This document shows, piece after piece, positions 6,093 through 8,703 of a stretch of 8,703 nucleotides of DNA. Location: contig JAHFLR010000028.1 of assembly GCA_023244795.1 (NCBI GenBank), forward strand, positions 1 through 8,703. Direction: 5' to 3'. The number at the start of each line of letters is the position of its first letter. Position 1 is the stretch's first letter. The DNA comes from a bacterium (GTDB lineage: Bacteria; Patescibacteriota; Minisyncoccia; UBA9983). The notes beneath the pieces are model-generated. The model did no database searches, was not told the origin of the DNA, and worked only from the letters and a program-made list of their open reading frames with translations. The position numbers and the translations under genes were made by a program.

Positions 6093-7940
6093 TTATTCCA
6101 GTACCGCTTTGATTCTGCGCACACCGGCGGAGCTTGCTTCCTCTTTGGCAATTTTAAAATGGCCAAGTTCTCCAGTGTTGGCCACGTGAGGGCCGCCACA
6201 AAGCTCAACGCTAAACCCTCCTATTTTATATACTTTAACCACCTCACCATACTTGGCGGGGTCAAAAGAAATTTTGGCTAATTTGAGCGCCTCTTCTTTG
6301 GGCATCTCTACCATCTCTACGGGGATTTTTTCTTCTATTTTTTTATTAACTAACTCCTCCACTTTTTTAATCTGCTCTTCGGTTAATTTTTGCGGATAAT
6401 TAAAATCAAATCTTAACCGCTCGGCGGTAATGTTGCTCCCTTTTTGGTATATCTCCTCGCCTAAAACCTCTCCTCCTTCGCTAGAGCTACGGAGGACAAG
6501 TCTTAATGCCGCCAGTAATAAATGAGTGGCGGTGTGATATTTTTTGCTCTCTTCTCCGGCATCTGCCAACCCACCCTTAAACATCCCGGAGGAGGCGGTG
6601 CGAGAGAGCTCTTGATGTGCCTCCATTGCCACTCTAAAACTATTTTCGTCTATCGTTAAACCGCGCTCTGCCGCAATTTCTTTAGTGAGCTCTATGGGGA
6701 ACCCGTAAGTGGAAAACAAAACAAACGCCTCCTCCCCGCTTATTTCTTTATCTTTGGTTAACTTTTCAAACTCCTTCATTCCCTTTTCTATCGTCTTCTC
6801 AAATTTTTCTTCTTCTTGGGTTAAATTGTCTAAAATAAAGTTTTTATTTTTCTCTAACTCCGCATAGACATCTTTGTACATATCTATAACAACCTGGCCA
6901 ATATCCGCAGTAAAAAAATGACTCGAGGCAGACAAATTATTTAATTTACCATACCTAACGGCGCGCCTGATTAAACGCCTTAGCACATAACCCTGGCCGG
7001 TGTTGGAGGGCGCCATTGCTTTGTCGTCTCCCAAAATAAATACCGCGGCCTTTATGTGGTCGGCAATTACTCTTATGGCCTTGGTTACCTCCTCCGACTC
7101 TCCATATTTTTTGCCGGAAATTTCTTCTATCTTTTTTACGATAGGTAAAAACAGTTCCGTTTTATAGTTATCGTCTAATCCGTTAACAACCGCCAAGGTT
7201 CTCTCTAGCCCCATGCCGGTATCAACATTTTTTTGTTTGAGCGGCTCAAAACCGCCACCGGCATTTTTGTTGTACTGCATAAAAACGTTATTCCAAATCT
7301 CCACCCATTTGGGGTGGTCTGCCAAATCTCCTTGAGAGATTTTTTCCGGCGCGGTGTCATCTCCCACCCAATAAAATGTTTCCGTATCCGGCCCGCATGG
7401 CCCTGCTTCCCCTGCCGGCCCCCACCAATTTTTATTTTTTGGCAAATAATCTATTCTACCCTCCAACTGACGGCCGGAAACATCTAGCCATCTTTTGGCC
7501 GCTTCTTCGTCGCGAGGAGAGTCTGCGTCTCCGGCAAAAACAGAAACAGCCAACCGGTGAGGATCCAAGCCTAACCATTTTGGAGAAGTTAAAAATTCCC
7601 AGCTCCATTCTATCGCTTCGTCTTTAAAATAACCCGCCCCGATCCCGTTGGCGTCGGGGGCGCCCAAGCTCCAGTTGCCCAGCATTTCAAAAAAAGTGTG
7701 GTGGCTGATATCTCCCACCTCCTCTATATCTCCGGTCCTAATACATTTTTGCACATTGGCTAGCCGCGCTCCTCCGGGGTGCTTTTCTCCCAATAAGTAT
7801 GGCACCAGCGGGTGCATCCCGGCTGTGGTAAAAAGCACTGTTGGGTCGTTCTCGGGCACCAAAGAGGCCGACGGAATAACAGTGTGCCCATGACTCTTAA
7901 AAAAGTCTAGATATTTTTGCCTTAATTCTTTGGAAGTCAT
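6093..7940 (-). CDS. alaS: Alanyl-tRNA synthetase, short form lacking beta-barrel and C-Ala domains
   Basis: This class II synthetase charges tRNA-Ala and clears mischarged Ser- and Gly-tRNA-Ala. The 615 residues start with the family's MTSKELRQKYLDFFKSHGH. The motif 2 region is around 68-93 (RTGDIEEVGDISHHTFFEML), motif 3 around 239-251 (VDTGMGLERTLAV), and the tRNA-recognition helices follow to about 450. The editing metal site is complete: HTATH (His469, His473) and CGGPH (Cys581, His585), then SAGVRRIKAV (604-613). Typical bacterial AlaRS has about 850-880 residues. Here the roughly 100-residue beta-barrel before HTATH is replaced by a short linker (MFKGGLADAGEESKKY), and the chain stops just after the editing domain, so C-Ala is missing. 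Short AlaRS of this kind occurs in Patescibacteria, so this is probably a lineage trait, not a truncation. Residues 484-492 (RSSSEGGEV) look like an insertion. The Shine-Dalgarno is weak (AAGAA). Confidence 0.93.
   Translation of the reverse strand: MTSKELRQKYLDFFKSHGHTVIPSASLVPENDPTVLFTTAGMHPLVPYLLGEKHPGGARLANVQKCIRTGDIEEVGDISHHTFFEMLGNWSLGAPDANGIGAGYFKDEAIEWSWEFLTSPKWLGLDPHRLAVSVFAGDADSPRDEEAAKRWLDVSGRQLEGRIDYLPKNKNWWGPAGEAGPCGPDTETFYWVGDDTAPEKISQGDLADHPKWVEIWNNVFMQYNKNAGGGFEPLKQKNVDTGMGLERTLAVVNGLDDNYKTELFLPIVKKIEEISGKKYGESEEVTKAIRVIADHIKAAVFILGDDKAMAPSNTGQGYVLRRLIRRAVRYGKLNNLSASSHFFTADIGQVVIDMYKDVYAELEKNKNFILDNLTQEEEKFEKTIEKGMKEFEKLTKDKEISGEEAFVLFSTYGFPIELTKEIAAERGLTIDENSFRVAMEAHQELSRTASSGMFKGGLADAGEESKKYHTATHLLLAALRLVLRSSSEGGEVLGEEIYQKGSNITAERLRFDFNYPQKLTEEQIKKVEELVNKKIEEKIPVEMVEMPKEEALKLAKISFDPAKYGEVVKVYKIGGFSVELCGGPHVANTGELGHFKIAKEEASSAGVRRIKAVLE
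6471..6496. repeat. Palindrome-like mini-element inserted in frame in alaS
   Basis: TCCTCC at 6471-6476 pairs with GGAGGA at 6491-6496. Inside, after imperfect pairs, GC (6480-6481) and GC (6486-6487) close a TAGA loop. On the coding strand it encodes about nine residues, RSSSEGGEV (484-492), between LVL and LGEEIYQKGSN, where other AlaRS proteins pass directly from the HTATH helix to the (Q)KGSN strand. Copies elsewhere in the genome would show that it is a mobile palindromic element; no full second copy is in this window. Confidence 0.45.
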
Positions 7941-7947
7941 TTCTTAA

Positions 7948-7976
7948 ATATTAGCGGAAAAACGCTTAAATTTAAA
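7948..7976 (-). promoter_or_regulatory. Weak candidate promoter for alaS
   Basis: On the minus strand TTTAAA (7976-7971) and TAATAT (7953-7948) are 17 bases apart. Each box matches consensus at four of six positions. Transcription would begin almost at the alaS ATG, giving a leaderless or nearly leaderless message, in line with the weak ribosome binding site. The terminator at 8007-8041 just upstream means alaS needs its own promoter in the roughly 65 AT-rich bases between. Confidence 0.25.
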
Positions 7977-8006
7977 GCCCCGCCCCATCGCTCTTTATTT
8001 ATCATT

Positions 8007-8041
8007 AAAAAGAAAAAGCTCGGGGTGTTGCCACCCCGAGC
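8007..8041 (-). terminator. Rho-independent terminator of the GC-rich minus-strand genes
   Basis: A perfect 10-bp stem, with arms at 8018-8027 and 8032-8041 (GCTCGGGGTG / CACCCCGAGC), has a four-base loop. On the minus strand it is followed by TTTTTCTTTTT (8017-8007). The plus-strand side has no U-tract, so it acts on transcripts coming from the right. It lies 35 bases after the last stop codon of the beta-grasp genes and separates them from alaS. Confidence 0.88.
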
Positions 8042-8076
8042 CAGAAAAACAAACTCTTATCTTGCCGCCAGCATAA

Positions 8077-8295
8077 CTACCGCCGGCGACCACCCTGGAT
8101 CTTGGGCACGAGGCTCACGATGTCGTTGTCGCGGACCGGCGCGTCGAGGTTCGTGGGCTTGCCGTTGAGGCGGACCTCGTGGTTCTCGACTTCCTTCTTG
8201 GCCAGCTTGATCGCGTTGCGGACGGTCGAACCGTCCTAGAGCGCCACTTCCTGGACCCTCTCGCCCGCCTTGACCACCTTCACCAGGTTCGGCAT
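8077..8295 (-). pseudogene. Beta-grasp (ThiS/MoaD/ubiquitin-like) small protein interrupted by in-frame TAG
   Basis: The frame from the ATG at 8295 reads MPNLVKVVKAGERVQEVAL, then TAG (codon 20, 8236-8238), then DGSTVRNAIKLAKKEVENHE, VRLNGKPTNLDAPVRDNDIV and SLVPKIQGGRRR before TAG at 8077-8079. Ignoring the internal stop, the 72-codon product has the beta-grasp order: hairpin, helix (DGSTVRNAIKLAKK), strand VRLNGKP, the DAPVRDNDIVSLVP turn-strand so typical of ThiS/MoaD, and a Gly-Gly near the end (68-69) followed by RRR. Strong G/C third-position bias continues on both sides of the TAG, and GAGGAG seven bases before the ATG supports the start. One base change (for example GAG to TAG) explains the interruption. 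Active ThiS or MoaD end exactly at GG, so the RRR tail would need trimming. Whether it is a true nonsense mutation, an assembly error or read-through cannot be told here. Confidence 0.7.
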
Positions 8296-8310
8296 GTGCG
8301 TTCTCCTCTT

Positions 8311-8329
8311 CTCCGGCCTTACGCCGGAG
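8311..8329 (-). other. Hairpin before the ribosome binding site of the interrupted beta-grasp gene
   Basis: A perfect 7-bp stem, arms at 8311-8317 and 8323-8329 (CTCCGGC / GCCGGAG), has a five-base loop. It sits three bases upstream of the GAGGAG ribosome binding site at 8303-8308. It has no U-tract, so it is not a terminator. Confidence 0.6.
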
Positions 8330-8337
8330 TTGGTTGT

Positions 8338-8354
8338 GTCCGCTTTGAGCGGAC
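8338..8354 (-). other. Second hairpin in the spacer between the two beta-grasp genes
   Basis: A perfect 7-bp stem, arms at 8338-8344 and 8348-8354 (GTCCGCT / AGCGGAC), has a three-base loop. It has no following U-tract. With the hairpin at 8311-8329 it makes the 92-base spacer strongly structured. Possible roles are transcript stability, processing or control of translation. Confidence 0.55.
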
Positions 8355-8387
8355 GGTTTGCGGTACGGACTTGTTGCCCTGCCCTTG

Positions 8388-8585
8388 CTACCTGTTGCCG
8401 TAGATCACGATGTCTTCCGAACGGAGCGCGGTGCCCATGCAAACCGACACGTCGGTCACACGAACATCTCCCCACTCCGATGCGGGGACCTTCGCGACCT
8501 TCAAGGCTTCGCCCACCGACCCGCGGTCGGAGATGACGATTTCCGTCACTTTGGCGGAGCCCCTCTTCATCAGTCCCACCCTCAT
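8388..8585 (-). CDS. Small protein, probable divergent beta-grasp paralogue, function unknown
   Basis: This 65-residue protein begins MRVGLMKRGSAKVTEIVISD. Its blocks line up with the next gene downstream: AKVTEIVIS with GERVQEVAL, DRGSVGEALKVAK with DGSTVRNAIKLAK, and VRVTDVSVCMGTALRSEDIV with VRLNGKPTNLDAPVRDNDIV. It therefore looks like a tandem duplicate of a ThiS/MoaD-type beta-grasp fold, but it ends IYGNR without a Gly-Gly and could not be conjugated or thiocarboxylated in the usual way. The start ATG is supported by a GGGGGA run eight bases upstream (8594-8599). Codons are strongly G/C-ending. It ends in TAG, 92 bases before the next start. The relationship is by eye on a short protein, so the fold assignment is tentative; the gene itself is well supported. 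Confidence 0.68.
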   Translation of the reverse strand: MRVGLMKRGSAKVTEIVISDRGSVGEALKVAKVPASEWGDVRVTDVSVCMGTALRSEDIVIYGNR

Positions 8586-8601
8586 CTTCTCATTCCCCCT
8601 T

Positions 8602-8703
8602 TCAGTTGGTGATGATGGTGAGAGACGCGAGATCGAAGATGATCTCGAAAGGAAACTCCTCGCCCCTGGCGTGCTTCTTGATCTGGCTCGCCACGAGAGA
8701 AGA
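8602..8703 (-). CDS. 3' end of an unrecognised gene cut by the window edge
   Basis: The minus-strand frame is open from the right edge and ends with TGA at 8602-8604, giving 33 residues that begin SSLVASQIKKHARGEEFPFE and continue IIFDLASLTIITN. It is the frame that ends just before the ribosome binding site of the next gene (16 bases from stop to ATG), with the same G/C-rich codon choice, so it is probably the upstream gene of the same transcript. Too little is visible to name a family. Confidence 0.5.
   Translation of the reverse strand, partial: SSLVASQIKKHARGEEFPFEIIFDLASLTIITN

Noticed and set aside
7233..7893. Plus-strand frames of 81-84 codons across alaS
   Set aside because: They lie wholly inside clearly conserved AlaRS coding sequence on the other strand and have no start signals.
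8236..8238. General reassignment of TAG to an amino acid
   Set aside because: murF (5-7), the 65-residue gene (8388-8390) and the interrupted gene itself all end with TAG at sensible places; reading through them gives nonsense sequence.
8179..8612. Several plus-strand open frames of 74-88 codons in the GC-rich end
   Set aside because: High GC leaves few stops on either strand. These frames lack ribosome binding sites and have low-complexity Arg/Pro/Cys-rich products; the minus strand has starts, binding sites and a terminator in order.

Overview
The window is a piece of a small bacterial genome, most likely from the Patescibacteria (Candidate Phyla Radiation, Parcubacteria-like). This is inferred from three things: a compact mraZ-rsmH-ftsL-like-ftsI-murF cluster with almost no spacers and an AT-rich composition, a MurF whose N-terminal domain appears to be missing, and a very short alanyl-tRNA synthetase that ends just after its editing domain. 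No rRNA, tRNA or marker that would fix the taxonomy is present.

Left part (1-4840, all minus strand): the start of a division/cell-wall (dcw) cluster, transcribed right to left from a promoter near 4792-4820. The order is mraZ, rsmH (mraW), an FtsL-like membrane protein, ftsI (class B penicillin-binding protein) and murF, with spacers of 1, 7, 6 and 77 bases. Directly downstream of the promoter is a run of four GTGG/CGGG-type boxes spaced exactly 10 bp apart, the expected operator for MraZ autoregulation. murE is not between ftsI and murF; the cluster probably continues beyond the left edge.

Middle part (4841-6092): two unrecognised genes that face each other. A plus-strand gene (4948-5349) has an extended -10 promoter, a strong ribosome binding site and a perfect-stem terminator. 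It encodes a small basic protein with one glycine/alanine-rich hydrophobic segment and a charged tail. The minus-strand gene (5360-5986) encodes a 208-residue protein with a possible C-terminal winged helix. The terminator of the first gene lies inside the last codons of the second.

Right-middle (6093-7940, minus): alaS for a 615-residue alanyl-tRNA synthetase. The catalytic core and both halves of the editing-site metal motif are intact. The beta-barrel between them and the C-Ala domain are missing. A 26-bp palindrome-like insert adds about nine residues in frame.

Right end (8042-8703, minus): a GC-rich island with strongly G/C-ending codons, closed on its left by a strong minus-strand terminator. 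It holds the tail of an unknown gene cut by the window edge, a 65-residue protein, and a 72-codon ORF with an in-frame TAG at codon 20. The last two share a beta-grasp (ThiS/MoaD/ubiquitin-like) pattern and look like tandem paralogues; the second carries a Gly-Gly near its C-terminus. The spacer between them contains two perfect 7-bp hairpins. This island, and especially the interrupted ubiquitin-like gene, is the least ordinary part of the window.
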